In this document: positions 23,801 through 36,053 of the stretch, piece after piece | How the letters are laid out: every line of letters begins with the position of its first letter | How positions within the stretch are numbered: position 1 is the first letter of the stretch | Assembly (NCBI GenBank): GCA_963924555.1 | Contig: OZ004581.1 | Span: 2,170,001-2,234,000 of the forward strand | Source of the DNA: Crambe crambe | Lineage: Eukaryota > Porifera > Demospongiae > Poecilosclerida > Crambeidae | Length of the DNA: 64,000 nucleotides | Reading direction: 5' to 3' | Program-made: the position numbers and the translations under genes | The notes under the pieces: model-generated | Databases searched by the model: none | Told to the model about the DNA's origin: nothing | The model's input: the letters and a program-made list of their open reading frames with translations, nothing else

Positions 23801-26589
23801 CCTGACCACCTCAGAATTGTTTCCAGCGGCTCTGCCATAAGAATAAAATATACAGGTTGTGGATTTTATCATTTTTGAGAAATAGCAAACTTCAAATTTT
23901 AATGCTTTTTCATTAGTCATAAAATTGACATTAACCCTACATTGCTGCAAGGTGTAGCCAAAAAGGATAATATGGCAGCAGCGATGCAATTTTATGACAG
24001 TTATAGCAGTCCATGCAGCGCTGTAGGGTTTGTGAATTCTGTGACAGTTAGCAGAGCAAATACAGTACATAACCAGCAAGCTACCTCACCTTATTTCCGC
24101 ACTTTTCATAGTCATGATGTACTCAAGCCTACATCACTCTTTCATTTAGTTTTTCTTCTCACTTATTATCTATTATTATAGCTATAGCACAACCTAATGT
24201 TCAACCAGACAGTGGTGGTGGTGATGAAGAAGAAAATTCTGGTAAGACATTTCCTAGATATATGTGGAGTAAGGGGCTGCTGCATAAATGAATAATAGCA
24301 CATGAGCTAGTAAATGAAATGACTGTATAGCTATCAAGTAATGTTAAATAATTGGAGCAAGCCTGAGCAAGCCCCACACTACGTATGTAGTTGCATTAGA
24401 TTAGCTATATTATGTCGTACGTATGTTCTAATAACGTGGTTTTCATTCTTTGTAACCATCAGGTAAATCCTTAAATTGTGCATGCACACCCAATAGTTAT
24501 ACAGGTCTTGTTTGATAGCAGAGAAATTCTTATTTGCTAGTTGGCACTAAAGAATCGATAAATTAAAGCCGACAAACTCATCCTAATAGAGATTGTAAAC
24601 CAGAGATTCTCTTAAGAGGCCATTGATTCTCACTGTTTCACCTTGCTAACATAATATAAGTACATCGCATTCAGCTCAGGCTCACCCCACAATGCATTGC
24701 ATTCTAATATTTTTATTTTCTTCATAGCTACTGTAGATTCCATTGATGTTGAGCGAATAAGGGGATTAATAAATAAGCAACGATTCAGCATGAATAATTC
24801 TAGCTATAATCTTTAATTCTGGGGACCAATTTCTATAGGCACCCTTCGTGGAAAAAAAGCTCCAGCAGAGGATATTCCAGGCAAGCAAAGTAGTATAGAT
24901 ACATACGATGGGATCAGTATTGGTGACTTATTGTGTATAGTTTTATACCTTAGTTAAGTTTCCTGTTAAGTGAGTAATAAGCACGGACAGTTCAGTCTTG
25001 AGCTAAGTTGAAATAAAATTTTGGTTCTCAAAATTGCTTCCATTTTTTGTTGTTGTGAAGAACTGTGTAGCTAGCTAATTCACATTATTGACCTCCTGCA
25101 TACAATGTAGTTAGCTATCATTTCAATCTATTAACTTATGTAGCATATTTTCCCAAAGAACATAAGTCATGTGCATAGAATAATTTATTATCTTAATTAT
25201 TCATAACAGGACAGCAAATGCAACTCAGTCCTACCAAAAGAAATATTGGTGCTATTATCATTGTGTCTAATGGTAGCCCCCAGGGCTATTCTAAACTTGA
25301 CGGACCTGCAAAAGATCGTGAGAATCTTGTAAAAGCATTTCGTGATTTAGGAAATTTCGATATATATGAAAAAGAAAATCTTTCTGAATCAGACCTGGAA
25401 AACTGCATAGCTGCATTGAGTTCTCATATGTTTATGGAAAGCTATCGGTGTTTTATTTTCATATTTACTGGTCATGGAAAAGAAGATTGTGTAATTACAC
25501 ATGATGGAAAAGAATTTCCTATATATGAAAAAATAATTGAGCCTTTACTGCCAGATAAAGCAGAAAATATCAAAACCATTCCGAAAATTTTCCTCTTTGA
25601 TTCATGCCGTGGGAAGGAGAAAACGCTAACCCGTGGAGGACAGATGCATGAGAGTCGTCTACTGAAAAAGCTTGCTGAGCATGAGGAAGTAACAAAAGAA
25701 GGAAATATTTTAGTGGCCTATTCAACACTGGATGGTACTTATTCATTTGATAGGGAAGATGGTAGAGGAGGGACATGGTTATCCAAAGTGTCCAAGCTAA
25801 TAAAAAAAGGTGAATGGTATATGGATTCCATTGAGCTTTTTCTTACAGAAGTGAGTTCCCGTATGCAAGAAGAAATGCGCAAAGTTCCTAAAAAAAAGGA
25901 TTTAAGATTTCTTCAGCCAGTTAGGGTGTCATTGCTCAACCAACATGTTTGCTTAAATCCAACTCCATCAGGTATGTCACTATTGCATTTCAGCTACAGT
26001 CATGATATCATGATGAATTTTTTGTTCAAGGAACTGGTAGAAGAACTACAAGCAAGATGAATGCTGATGAGCTTGGAAAATGGTTGAAGGACGAAGGCAT
26101 AGATGAAGATGATATAAGAAAATTTAAAGGTACATATTAACTATAATACATCTCAATCAAAGAGTTTACAGGAGTTGATAAGCTATAATTTTAGTAGATA
26201 TCCTTGGCTGCTATAGCTGAGCTGGTAACTACAGTAACTGGGAATAGGCTTGATCATGGCTGTTTTTAACACATTATGTTGGCACAAAAATTATGCAGTG
26301 ACTTGCCATTTTAGGCTACCCGTAGTAAGCAGTGGTAGTCTTTTAAAGTGTCTTTTGGGCAGCCAAAAGGTACGTACCCTCACACCCTCAGGCTTAGTGA
26401 AGAAGGCCTATGTAATTGTGAAATCAGTTCACTCTAAGCTAGCTAGTTAATTATTAGCTTTATTTTATTATTGTAGAAAAGGGGATCAACGAACGACTTT
26501 TTTTACGTTTGAAGCCAGGTGACGACATAACACAAGCCACTAAAGACCAGATCGAAGAATTACAGAATGATTTGAAAGGAAAAAAATAA
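20006..26589 (+). CDS. CARD-like plus caspase plus SAM-like protein
   Basis: Proposed exons are 20006-20300, 24188-24241, 24839-24880, 25210-25971, 26031-26129 and 26477-26589; every junction is phase 1 and the total is 454 residues. Exon 1 is a helical death-fold domain, best read as CARD-like. The caspase exon has catalytic His in IFTGHGKED (codon 25473), catalytic Cys in FLFDSCRGKE (codon 25605), YSTLDGTYSF and GGTWLSK in the substrate-binding region, and LTEVSSRMQEEM at the end. Family Cys is usually in QACRG; DSCRG is a mild variant. The last two exons encode a SAM-like helical domain (ELGKWLKDEGIDEDDIRKF) shared with the minus-strand PNP gene. The donor after 24880 is GC (CAG|GCAAGC). 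The 3.9-kb first intron makes the CARD link the weakest part; without it the caspase start is unknown. Confidence 0.7.
20414..20460 (+). other. alternative short terminal exon after the CARD-like exon
   Basis: Acceptor TTGCAG at 20408-20413. In phase 1 it reads KREVRMMKEKTPQVL and TAG. If used, the gene gives a 113-residue CARD-only protein, a type known elsewhere as a decoy regulator of caspases. Confidence 0.45.
20851..21332. mobile_element. MITE family member 2 (about 480 bp)
   Basis: Ends AGTCTGGCGTCGC / GCGACACCAGACT. A G24 tract sits next to the left end and an A-rich run next to the right end. Related ends appear at about 22531 and 53580. Confidence 0.65.
21333..23615. other. intron or intergenic DNA, no coding sequence seen
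   Basis: Holds a GCAT microsatellite near 21750-21772 and a foldback at 23050-23121. If the CARD-caspase model is right this is intron 1. Confidence 0.5.
23050..23121. mobile_element. short foldback around a C tract
   Basis: CAGGGATGGAGAAAATA at the left and TTATTCTCTATCCCTG at the right enclose a run of 27 C (23078-23104). Confidence 0.5.
23616..23834. mobile_element. MITE, about 220 bp
   Basis: Imperfect inverted ends CAGGGCCGCCGGAA and TTTCCAGCGGCTCTG; no ORF. Confidence 0.55.
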
Positions 26590-27129
26590 AACTGTTTAGC
26601 TGTAGCTAGCTAGTTATAATAATTAATTTTAGCTAGATACTTTAGTCTCTGGAACTTTTTCTTGTGTAATTTGATACTAATGATAGAAAGCCACCCTAAA
26701 TGTTGATGCTTCTGTGGCAGACTGAATGTTGGCTCAGTCATGATAATGATGGTGGCCTTGAGTTGTTATACATTTGTCCCTTGCTACCTATGTCCTGCTA
26801 GCACCTGAGCGTTCTTTTACAGGTATTGCACTGAAATGGCTTGGTGGCTGTTATTCTGTCACTACCTCTGTCACTCAATCCTCTCCTCAGTGTGGGCACT
26901 TCTCATCTCGTCCTCTTCAACTCTCCTCCTGATTGCAGCCTCCAACCCAGCCCTGCAACGTCCTCTCCATCTTGCACTAACCTATCTCTTCAATGTGAAA
27001 CTTCTTCAAGACTCCTTCCTCATCCTATCCCCTATCTCCTTCACCATTGACCCAAGGACAGCTAAAATCACTTCTCCTCCTTCCAACACTAAGCAACTTT
27101 GTCTTCACCACACTTAAGGTAAGCCCCCA

Positions 27130-27720
27130 GCCTTTAAGTTTAGTGATCCTTCCAACTCTATAGGCAGCACATTCCATACTTTAGCTACCTATCAATACCA
27201 ACTGCAACAGCATCATCAGCAAGTTTGTGCAATGGCCTCCTTAATTATCCTTTCCCCAACCAACATCATATCACCATGCAAGGAGTGAATCACATCATGG
27301 GACACCATAGTTCCTCAACACACACCACAAGGCTTCATAAGGGACGTCAGATGGAGTCAATATGCTTTTCGAAGATCAATGAACAAGCTATGTTCTATTG
27401 CCATCGCCACTAACTGCCTAGCACCAAAAAAAATGTCAATGCAACCCCCTACCACACTGTGAATCAGGTACGTAACTGACTCTCTCAGCCACAGTCTGTA
27501 GTCTTTGCTGTGTGACCTTTGTAAATAGCTTGCCCCCTACACCCAACAAACTAATGCCTCTCCATGCAGTTATCATACAGGGACAAGTCACCTTTCTTGA
27601 GAATAGGTACTATGAGAGCATCCTTCCACATGCATCCCCCTTGCGCCACACACACACACACACACACACCAACTAGATGGTCCAGCAGGTTTGCACAACA
27701 ACACTTCAAGCAGTACACCA
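27130..27720 (-). mobile_element. degenerate LINE reverse-transcriptase fragment
   Basis: On the minus strand the frames read WKDALIVPILKKGDL, then in another frame RGISLL and VPDSQCG, and further on FIDLRKAY, in the order expected for a non-LTR retrotransposon RT. Frames are broken many times, and a CA microsatellite (about 27645-27669) interrupts it. The flank at 26830-27120 may belong to the same element but carries no motif I recognise. Confidence 0.6.
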
Positions 27721-28009
27721 TTCTTCCCACAAACCTTACCACTTTCATCTTTCCCAATGTTTCATGTTCAGAAAGTAGGCTCTCATCAATGGGATAATCA
27801 AGCATCTCATTAATAGCTAATACACATGCACGCATGCACACACATATACACACACAAGTTAAAGACATCGAAAGTCGATATTATGATGGTCAAAAATCAA
27901 CAAAATCTCCAGAATATATATGTAGTCAAAGTTTTTACACTTGGAACATATAGCTAGTCATGCATGCATTATAGAATGCATGTAAGGATAATGATCATAA
28001 GGAATTATA

Positions 28010-28430
28010 AATTTGCTATTATAAATCGAGGTGAAGTTGTGGCTATAAGCCCCAAGCTTAATAATATCTTTTGCAAGCAAACTGATTATTGGAATAGTTT
28101 CCATGTGGCCACTAATCCAACTCGCTATGCAAGAGCTACATCAGGTTTGATGGCATCAATGGCTGTTCTTGCTAGCGTAGAGAAGAAGAAGATACAAGAT
28201 GCCATACCAGAAGCCAAAGGAACTATTAAGAGTAAAAAATAAATCAGATAACAAAGTCCAGGGGGTAATAATAATCAAAGGAGTCATTGACTACGGGGAC
28301 GAATTGAAAAGTGATGATTGGCAGTTAACTGCTGCCTTGGCTGCTTTTTCGATTTCACAAAGACGATGCTTACTGATAAAGCTGACCTATTGGAGTCAAT
28401 GTTAAAAGGTATTTATAAGCGATATTCACA
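28010..28430 (+). pseudogene. partial duplicate of the PNP exon of the Death-PNP gene
   Basis: Matches 17009-17450 closely (NRGEVVAISPKLNN onwards), and the resemblance continues into the 3' flank to about 28800. A deletion of about 20 bp removes the GGEMEG segment and shifts frame, and one extra T shifts it again near 28347. The 5' two-thirds of the gene is missing, so this is a truncated DNA-level duplication, not a processed copy, because intergenic DNA was carried along. Confidence 0.8.
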
Positions 28431-30954
28431 GGATAGGCACTCGATACCTACGTATATTATTATGCTGCTATGCCAGCAGCTGTAATGTAATGACCTTCAC
28501 TATGTGCTTCAGAGATAGTTTTGGCCCGATATTCATAATTCAATACATACAGTGGAACCTCCCATAACCTTTCAATACAGGACAATCTGCATGTCCTTTG
28601 TATTATGTAATTATTATCAATTATTGACTGCTTGATTAGCTATTACTATTGTAGCTAGCTGTTAGCTTTTTAGTATTTTTGGTAGATGGATTATATACTT
28701 TTATCATGTGGACATGCTGGTTAACCTAGATAGTCATTATATCAAGTGATTAGCTATTATTATAATGATGAGAATCGTGCACGTCTAATCCACACTTGTA
28801 GTTATGATAAAATAATTGTGACTATAATAAGCATGTCATTACAGTGGAACATCTGAATAATGGACACTTCAAATAAAGGACACCTCTCTGAAGGACACTT
28901 GTTGCTGTCCCACCTGACCATAGTACTTTGTGTATTCTGAATATAGGACACTTCTTAATGGAAAATTTTAGTGTTGAATTTGGTTGAAAGTTTGGTACTG
29001 GTGATTAAGGGTGACTTACATATGCACTCACCTTCAATCTATGCTCAACAAATTTGTTTCCAGAATATGCCTCCTATTAAATCATAGTTTTCCTGTTACA
29101 CATGGCAAAAGGTATAATCTTACATCAAGATTGACATAATTAATCATAACCTTACAGTTGGTGGAAGTATTTTGCTGGAAAACCTATGGGTATGACTCCC
29201 CTTTAGATTAGCTATTAGATACCCTTCACTTTATAATTTGAATACGGAGTCAGAAGATTGATCAAAAAGCTCTTACTTGTTCGAAATGGGGTTGACAGCA
29301 ATCGACATCCAATGCCAGATGCGTATCTCTAAATTTGCATAAATGCATACAAGAAACAGCAACAACAAAACCAACAAAATATTTTTAAAATGTACAAATA
29401 CGTACATAGCTACCTTGTCCTACATGGAAAGAGGATCATCTTCTTTCCCAACAGACTCATTCTCCCACCATTTACATCACGGTGAGCTCGGACCAGTTTG
29501 TCACTCGTAGCTACTACAGCTATGCTTCACTATGTCAATGCCCCCAAGAACTGCAACATCATGCAGGGGTGGATGGCAACATTTCTCTACACACACAACA
29601 TGTGAATACAAGTGTGCACTGACCTGACATAAAAATCTGACAGCATCTGAAATCCCATTCCAGGGATAACTATTATGGACTGCACATCGGTAACTGAGAG
29701 TTGTGACTGCACATTTCCTCGCTTAACAACACTGCATAATGTGTACGTATAGCTATAGCTAGACTTCAACCCAATTAGCTACTTGTCTTTGGGTGAAGGA
29801 GGTGCACAGCAGGAAAAACCAAAGTCACCACGAGTTGTAAGCTTTGGGGTATACATTGTGATACCATGCCTGGCATGCCTTGAATATCACCCGTGGCATG
29901 TCTTGCATATCACCCAGTTAAGCTTCTTCCCTTGTGTAAGACTTGCAGAACACTTGCCCCACATTGGACAAGTTTGTCCCACCTCTTTGCAGGATAGCTA
30001 TGCTTACAGTGACATTGACATCAGCTATACGCTAATAGTAATAGTAAGAAAAAGTTTTTATCAGTATCACGTGAACTGAACCGGCTGACCTGGAGGGTGT
30101 TTTACAAGAAGTGATTTGGAGTGTACCACTTAAATTAATTGATTGTGAAAAGTTGATCCACATAATGTTGACCACTGATTTATACAAGAGAAAGGGAGGA
30201 CTAGTGTCTTGTACAGGTCATGATGCCCTGTTAGATTGCAGTGCTGCTAAATTGGGTGTTCTGTTACACCTGCTGCTGAAGTAGGAATAGTTGCTCGTAA
30301 ATAAACAAAAAAAAAAGAGAAGCTATTCAATTACATAGTTACTGTAGTGAGGTAATGGTTGAAGTGCTCAAGAGCATGGAGGACACTTGCTAGGTGCAGG
30401 TATGTGGCTAAGCTTTCATTTCCATGCAAAAGAATTGAGGAATTTCATCTAAAGATCAAGCCCTTATAGGCAGTGCAAGTCTACTGCTATAGTCAAATAC
30501 TGCTAGCATTAATTAGAAAAGCAGGCCATTCTTTGGAAGCATAGAGCAAATCCAATCCCTGTGTAGGAGTCATTGGATGTACATATTACCTAAAGCATGC
30601 AATCCCTTTAGAAAAGGCTTATCATCACCAGTGTCGTCACTTCCCCATCACTTTTTCACTCTTCCCTGTTAATTATCATCAGCCTGAGACTACTAGTTAA
30701 AGAGTTGCTTCACTGCTGCTGCTGCTCCCACTTGCAAAAATGCAAAATGCAAATCATCTAGCTGCTGCTGAGTAGTCACGTGCACTTGGTCAAGGATGCC
30801 TGTGCAATATGAATCAGTACTTGTAACCTCCTGGAGCCCGGGCTAGGAACTCACAGGAGGACTGACTATCTCTTCTCAGCAAGTGGCGTGGGCACCCAAA
30901 GTCCTACCTGGACCACAACTGATATTGGAGAGAGGGCTGGGTGGACTGGACATG

Positions 30955-31090
30955 ATATTCACCAGCAAATTATTATTAATGCTGGTGAAAAGGATGAATA
31001 AATACCATATCATGTCACTGGTGGGACTTGAACTCGCGGTCTCCCACTTACAAGCCGAGAGTGCAAACCACTCACTTACATACATACAGA
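30955..31090 (-). mobile_element. tRNA-derived SINE-like element
   Basis: On the minus strand, TGGTTTGCACTCTCGG resembles an A box and GAGTTCAAGTCCC a B box of RNA polymerase III promoters, spaced as in a tRNA. A related unit lies at 61262-61365. Confidence 0.5.
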
Positions 31091-31141
31091 CATACGTACA
31101 TACACACATGGCATTAGAGAAATATGATATGTGCAGAGTAC

Positions 31142-31168
31142 CCAGTGGTGGATCCAGGATTTTTAGAA

Positions 31169-31199
<31 letters not shown>

Positions 31200-31406
31200 T
31201 TATGGAGGTTCATGGTGAAATATCCATGCGCTTGCACACGAAAAAAATTTTTTACCCAGCCATGCCCACTTTTCCTAACCACACCCTTTTAGGGAAACTG
31301 CACCCACTTGATACTTAGCCAGTCTCATGCACCTTTTATAAGTGTCCACACCAAAAGGGGGCGGGGGGCATGTGCCTGAAATGCCCCCTCCTAGATCCAC
31401 CACTGG
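31142..31406. mobile_element. MITE, about 265 bp, with G27 tract
   Basis: Inverted ends CCAGTGGTGGATCCAGGA / TCCTAGATCCACCACTGG; flanks TAC on both sides may be the target duplication. The G run spans 31169-31195. Confidence 0.7.
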
Positions 31407-31535
31407 TACCACTACATATTCAATCTGTCTTGGACAACCAAAAGATTCCCCCATCTGCAAAAAAAAAAAAAATCATCATTTAGCTATAGCTACTTTATAT
31501 ATAAATTAAACAGACCCAATAAAACTTTTGAATTT

Positions 31536-31745
31536 CCTTTCATGATCTATGAAATGACTCCCCTTCCATTTAGGGAGTCATTCATGCTGAGGATGAAATG
31601 ACTCCCTTCCATGGAAGGGGAGTCACTTCATCCTAGGCACGAATGAATCCCTAAATGGAAGGGAGTCATTTCATCCTAGACATGAATGACTCTCTGGAGA
31701 CTGGAATTATGTATGGGAGTCATCCTAAGCATGAATGACTCCTGT
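31536..31745. repeat. cluster of palindromic GGGAGTCATT / AATGACTCCC units
   Basis: At least five alternating direct and inverted copies of ATGACTCCC with CTTCCATTTAGGG between them, forming nested hairpins. Confidence 0.6.
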
Positions 31746-32066
31746 ACCTAGTTGTCTGCCTATGTAGGAGCAGTCACAATAATGTATATAGCTAGCTATA
31801 GCTAGGAGCAGTAAATCCATGATACCATTTTGTTGCTAGCTAAATTGTGTAGCTATCTTCCTTCCCAAGACAAATTAGCTATAGTTACATAATTATTTAT
31901 TACAATAAAACTTTACCTTTGGGATCAGGCACCAAGGCAGGAATGACCGCTCTTTCTTGGTAAGGGAATGCACACATTTAGAAAGCACACACACCGTCCA
32001 AGTCATGGGAATTTGATAGTATGATGGCTTGTTCTATTGCACATGCGCAATGACACGTTCAGCGCT

Positions 32067-32140
32067 TGCGCACGCGCAATAGGCGGCAGGGAATGCCCAG
32101 GTAATTTCCCCGGGGCACTCCCGACCTAGGCATATATAAA
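32067..32140 (+). promoter_or_regulatory. NRF-1-like, kappaB-like and TATA promoter of the repeat-array gene
   Basis: TGCGCACGCGCA at 32067-32078 fits an NRF-1 site. TTTCCCCGGGG is followed by GGGGCACTCC at 32112-32121, which fits GGGRNNYYCC (Rel/NF-kappaB). TATATAAA is at 32133-32140. The predicted transcript start is near 32165. Confidence 0.6.
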
Positions 32141-32252
32141 GGGAAGTCTTGCAAACCTCAAGCATAATATTATTTGCCTGCATGTAAAATGCAGGTGCCC
32201 TAGCTGATTCTAGAAAAATATCAAACTTTTTATCAAACTGGAATACTGCGTT

Positions 32253-35200
32253 GTGACCGTACCTTTAAGAAAACCGGACCGGTTGTTTGGAGAGTCAAAG
32301 GATGGCTTACACTCTTGCGGGATCGCACCCTCAAGAGAGTTAGAGTCGAAAAATGACTTACACTCTGATGCTGTTCCTTCAAAGGAGGATCACTACTCGT
32401 CTTCTCACTGCGGGATGGCCCCAAGAGAGTTAGAGTCAAAAAATGACTTAAACTCTGATGCCGTTCCCTCAAATGAATCAAGGTTGGATCACAACTCGTC
32501 TTCTCACTGCGGGATAGCACCCTCAAGAGAGTTAGAGTCGAAAAATGACTTACACTCTGATGCTGCTCCCTCGAAGGAGTCAAGGTTGGATCACAACTCG
32601 TCTTCTCACTGCGGGATTGCACCCTCAAGAGAGTTAGAGTCAAAAAATGACCTACACTCTGATGCCGTTCCCTCGAAGGAGTCAAGGTTGGATCACAACT
32701 CGTCTTCTCACTGCGGGATTGCACCCTCAAGAGAGTTAGAGTCAAAAAATGACCTACACTCTGATGCCGTTCCCTCGAAGGAGTCAAGGTTGGATCATAA
32801 CGCGTCTTCTCACTGCGGGATTGCACCCTCAAGAGAGTTAGAGTCAAAAAATGACCTACACTCTGATGCCGTTCCCTCGAAGGAGTCAAGGTTGGATCAT
32901 AACGCGTCTTCTCACTGCGGGATTGCACCCTCAAGAGAGTTAGAGTCAAAAAATGACCTACACTCTGATGCCGTTCCCTTGAAGGAGTCTAGGTTGGATC
33001 ATAACTTGTCTTCTCACTGCGGGATTGCACCCTCAAGAGAGTTAGAGTCAAAAAATGACCTACACTCTGATGCCGTTCTCTCGAAGGAGTCAAGGTTGGA
33101 TCACAACTCATCTTCTCACTGCGAGATTGCACCCTCAAGAGAGTTAGGGTCAAAAAATGACCTACACTCTGATGCCGTTCCCTCGAAGGAGTCAAGGTTG
33201 GATCACAACTCGTCTTCTCACTGCGGGATTGCACCCTCAAGAGAGTTAGAGTCAAAAAATGACCTACACTCTGATGCCGTTCCCTCGAAGGAGTCAAGGT
33301 TGGATCACAACTCGTCTTCTCACTGCGGGATTGCACCCTCAAGAGAGTTAGAGTCAAAAAATGACCTACACTCTGATGCCGTTCCCTTGAAGGAGTCAAG
33401 GTTGGATCATAACGCGTCTTCTCACTGCGGGATTGCACCCTCAAGAGAGTTAGAGTCAAAAAATGACCTACACTCTGATGCCGTTCCCTTGAAGGAGTCT
33501 AGGTTGGATCATAACTTGTCTTCTCACTGCGGGATTGCACCCTCAAGAGAGTTAGAGTCAAAAAATGACCTACACTCTGATGCCGTTCCCTCAAAGGAGT
33601 CAAGGTTGGATCACAACTCATCTTCTCACTGCGAGATTGCACCCTCAAGAGAGTTAGAGTCAAAAAATGACCTACACTCTGATGCCGTTCCCTCGAAGGA
33701 GTCAAGGTTGGATCACAACTCGTCTTCTCACTGCGGGATTACACCCTCAAGAGAGTTAGAGTCAAAAAATGACCTACACTCTGATGCCGTTCTCTCGAAG
33801 GAGTCAAGGTTGGATCACAACTCGTCTTCTCACTGCGGGATTGCACCCTCAAGAGAGTTAGAGTCAAAAAATGACCTACACTCTGATGCCGTTCCCTTGA
33901 AGGAGTCAAGGTTGGATCATAACGCGTCTTCTCACTGCGGGATTGCACCCTCAAGAGAGTTAGAGTCAAAAAATGACCTACACTCTGATGCCGTTCCCTC
34001 AAAGGAGTCAAGGTTGGATCATAACGCGTCTTCTCACTGCGGGATTGCACCCTCAAGAGAGTTAGAGTCAAAAAATGACCTACACTCTGATGCCGTTCTC
34101 TCGAAGGAGTCAAGGTTGGATCACAACTCGTCTTCTCACTGCGGAATAGCCCCCTCAAGAGAGTTAGAGTCAAAAAATGACCTACACTCTGATGCCGTTC
34201 CCTCGAAGGAGTCAAGTTTGGATCACAACTCGTCTTCTCACTGCGGAATAGCCCCCTCAAGAGAGTTAGAGTCAAACAATTATTTGCACTCTGATGCCAA
34301 GGAGTCAAGGTTGGATCACAACTCTTCTCACTGTGGGATCGCACCCTCAAGAGAGTTAGAGTTGAAAAATGATTTACTCTCTGATGCTGCTCCCTCGAAG
34401 GAATCAAGGTTGGATCACAACTCGTCTTCTCACTGTGGGATAGCACCCTCAAGAGAGTTAGAGTCAAAAAATGACCTACACTCTGATGCCGTTCCCTCGA
34501 AGGAGTCAAGGTTGGATCATAACTCGTCTTCTCACTGCGGAATAGCCCCCTCAAGAGAGTTAGAGTCAAAAAATGACCTACACTCTGATGCCGTTCCCTT
34601 GAAGGAGTCAAGGTTGGATCACAACTCGTCTTCTCACTGCGGGATTGGACCCTCAAGAGAGTTAGAGTCAAAAAATGACCTACACTCTGATGCCGTTCCC
34701 TCGAAGGAGTCAAGGTTGGATCATAACTCGTCTTCTCACTGCGGAATAGCCCCCTCAAGAGAGTTAGAGTCAAAAAATGACCTACACTCTGATGCTGTTC
34801 CCTCGAAGGAGTCAAGGTTGGATCACAACTCGTCTTCTCACTGTGGGATAGCACCCTCAAGAGAGTTAGAGTCAAAAAATGACCTACACTCTGATGCCAT
34901 TCCCTCGAAGGAGTCAGGGTTTGATCACAACTCGTCTTCTCACTGCGGGATTGCACCGTCAAGAGAGTTAGAGTTGAAAAATGACTTACGCTCTGATGCC
35001 AGAGAGATAGAGTTGAAAAATGATTTACTCTCTGATGCTGCTCCCTCGAAGGAGTCAAGGTTGGATCACAACTCGTCTTCTCACTGTGGGATTACACCCT
35101 CAAGAGAGTTAGAGTCAAAAAATAACTTACACTCTGATGCTGCTCCCTCAAAGGAGTTGGATCACAACTCTTCTTCTCACTGCGGGATCACACCCTCAAA

Positions 35201-35929
35201 AGAATTAGAGTCAAAAGACGACTTACACTCTCCTATTAAAGAAGTAAGTCACATAAATTGAGTTTTGCTAACTATCATGTGTGCACTTTTATTACCTAGG
35301 TTCAAGATTTAGTCCGTGTTGAGTTGCTTCCATTAACGGGAGCACTTTCAATTAAGTCAGCAATTTTGCTTATACTGAAGACATTCAGTTCACTGGCTTA
35401 CATAAAGGACATCATATTGAGCAAGACAGATACTTGTGAGGCTATTGAGCATTTCATCAAAGAAGCTTTGGCTCAAGATGAATCTACTATGATTATTGAA
35501 ACCTTAATTGAATATCTGCAGGAGGAAAATCAAAATGATTCAACTTACAAGCAGTTCTTGAAGAAATTCAAAGCAATAGAATCACAATTTGCTCTTGAGG
35601 CTTCACATAAAGTGAGCTCTACTGCAGAGGAAACTGAAGATGGTCGATGTTCTTCACCTTTACACATGTGCCTTCTTCAATTAGACTCTTGCTGTGAACC
35701 AAGCTGTTTCGATATCCCGATTAAGCATTTCACTTGTGTTTGTGAGGCTATCAGTGAAGATTTGGTTCAAGATGACTCAACTATTGAATATCCGCAAGAA
35801 GAAAATCAATGTAAGCAGTTCTTGAAAAAATTCAAAGCAATCGAGTCACAATCTGCTCTTGAGGCTTCACAGCTATTTCAATATCCCATTAACAGTACCA
35901 AAGAGAGTGACTTTCAGTATAGTTTATAA
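32253..35929 (+). CDS. 34-residue-repeat protein with the shared TRAF-cluster C-terminal domain
   Basis: A large exon stays open from at least 32253 to 35243 and joins exon 35300-35929 in phase 0. The true start is unclear: ATGCAG|GT at 32189-32194 may be exon 1 spliced to about 32301, or the first in-frame ATG at 32415 is used. The first part is about 28 copies of a 34-residue unit containing SRLDHNSSSHCGIAPSRELE and SKNDLHSDAVP. The second exon encodes VQDLVRVELLP, then FIKEALAQDE, LIEYLQEEN, and RCSSPLHMCLLQ with FDIPI, the same order as the genes at 37690, 41251 and 54520. Part of that module (KQFLKKFKAIESQ) is repeated near the C-terminus. The domain is helical and not one I can name. 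No zinc finger is present here, unlike its neighbours. Confidence 0.75.
32301..35210 (+). repeat. 102-bp coding minisatellite, about 28 copies
   Basis: The unit is 34 codons, so all frames stay in register; the antisense strand is also open for long stretches as a by-product. Variant units (NASSH, NLSSH, CEIAP, PLK, VLSK) recur in the same order twice, showing a higher-order repeat of several units and recent homogenisation. Units near 34270-34380 and 34960-35210 are more diverged and shorter. Confidence 0.9.
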
Positions 35930-36043
35930 TGTAACTTTAAGACATTACTTACAGTTTGATGTTGAGTTTCATTATGCTATATTATTAATTAGCTGATCAA
36001 GGAGATGAGAGGGGTTAATTAGTGGTCTGGACATTTTTTTTAA

Positions 36044-36053
36044 TTTTTTTTTT

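Larger units (their letters stand above)
28431..32040. other. intergenic DNA, repeats only
   Basis: Includes MITE-like pieces with AGTGGAAC ends near 28548 and 28845, a SINE-like unit, a MITE and an inverted-repeat block listed separately. The small open frames lack motifs, splice context and paralogues. Confidence 0.55.

Noticed and set aside
24727-24818. Possible extra phase-1 exon of the caspase gene (TVDSIDVERIRG)
   Set aside because: A good acceptor but no usable donor before a stop; likely a decayed exon at most.
26836-27117. Hydrophobic plus-strand frame near the LINE
   Set aside because: Probably antisense of degenerate LINE DNA; no start context and no membrane-protein family match.
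32233-35058. Long open frames on the minus strand opposite the 34-residue repeat
   Set aside because: They arise because the repeat unit is a multiple of three with no antisense stop; no promoter, no splice context and no family match.
32301-35210. CRISPR-like regular array
   Set aside because: Units are contiguous with no unique spacers, and the array is coding in a eukaryotic gene.
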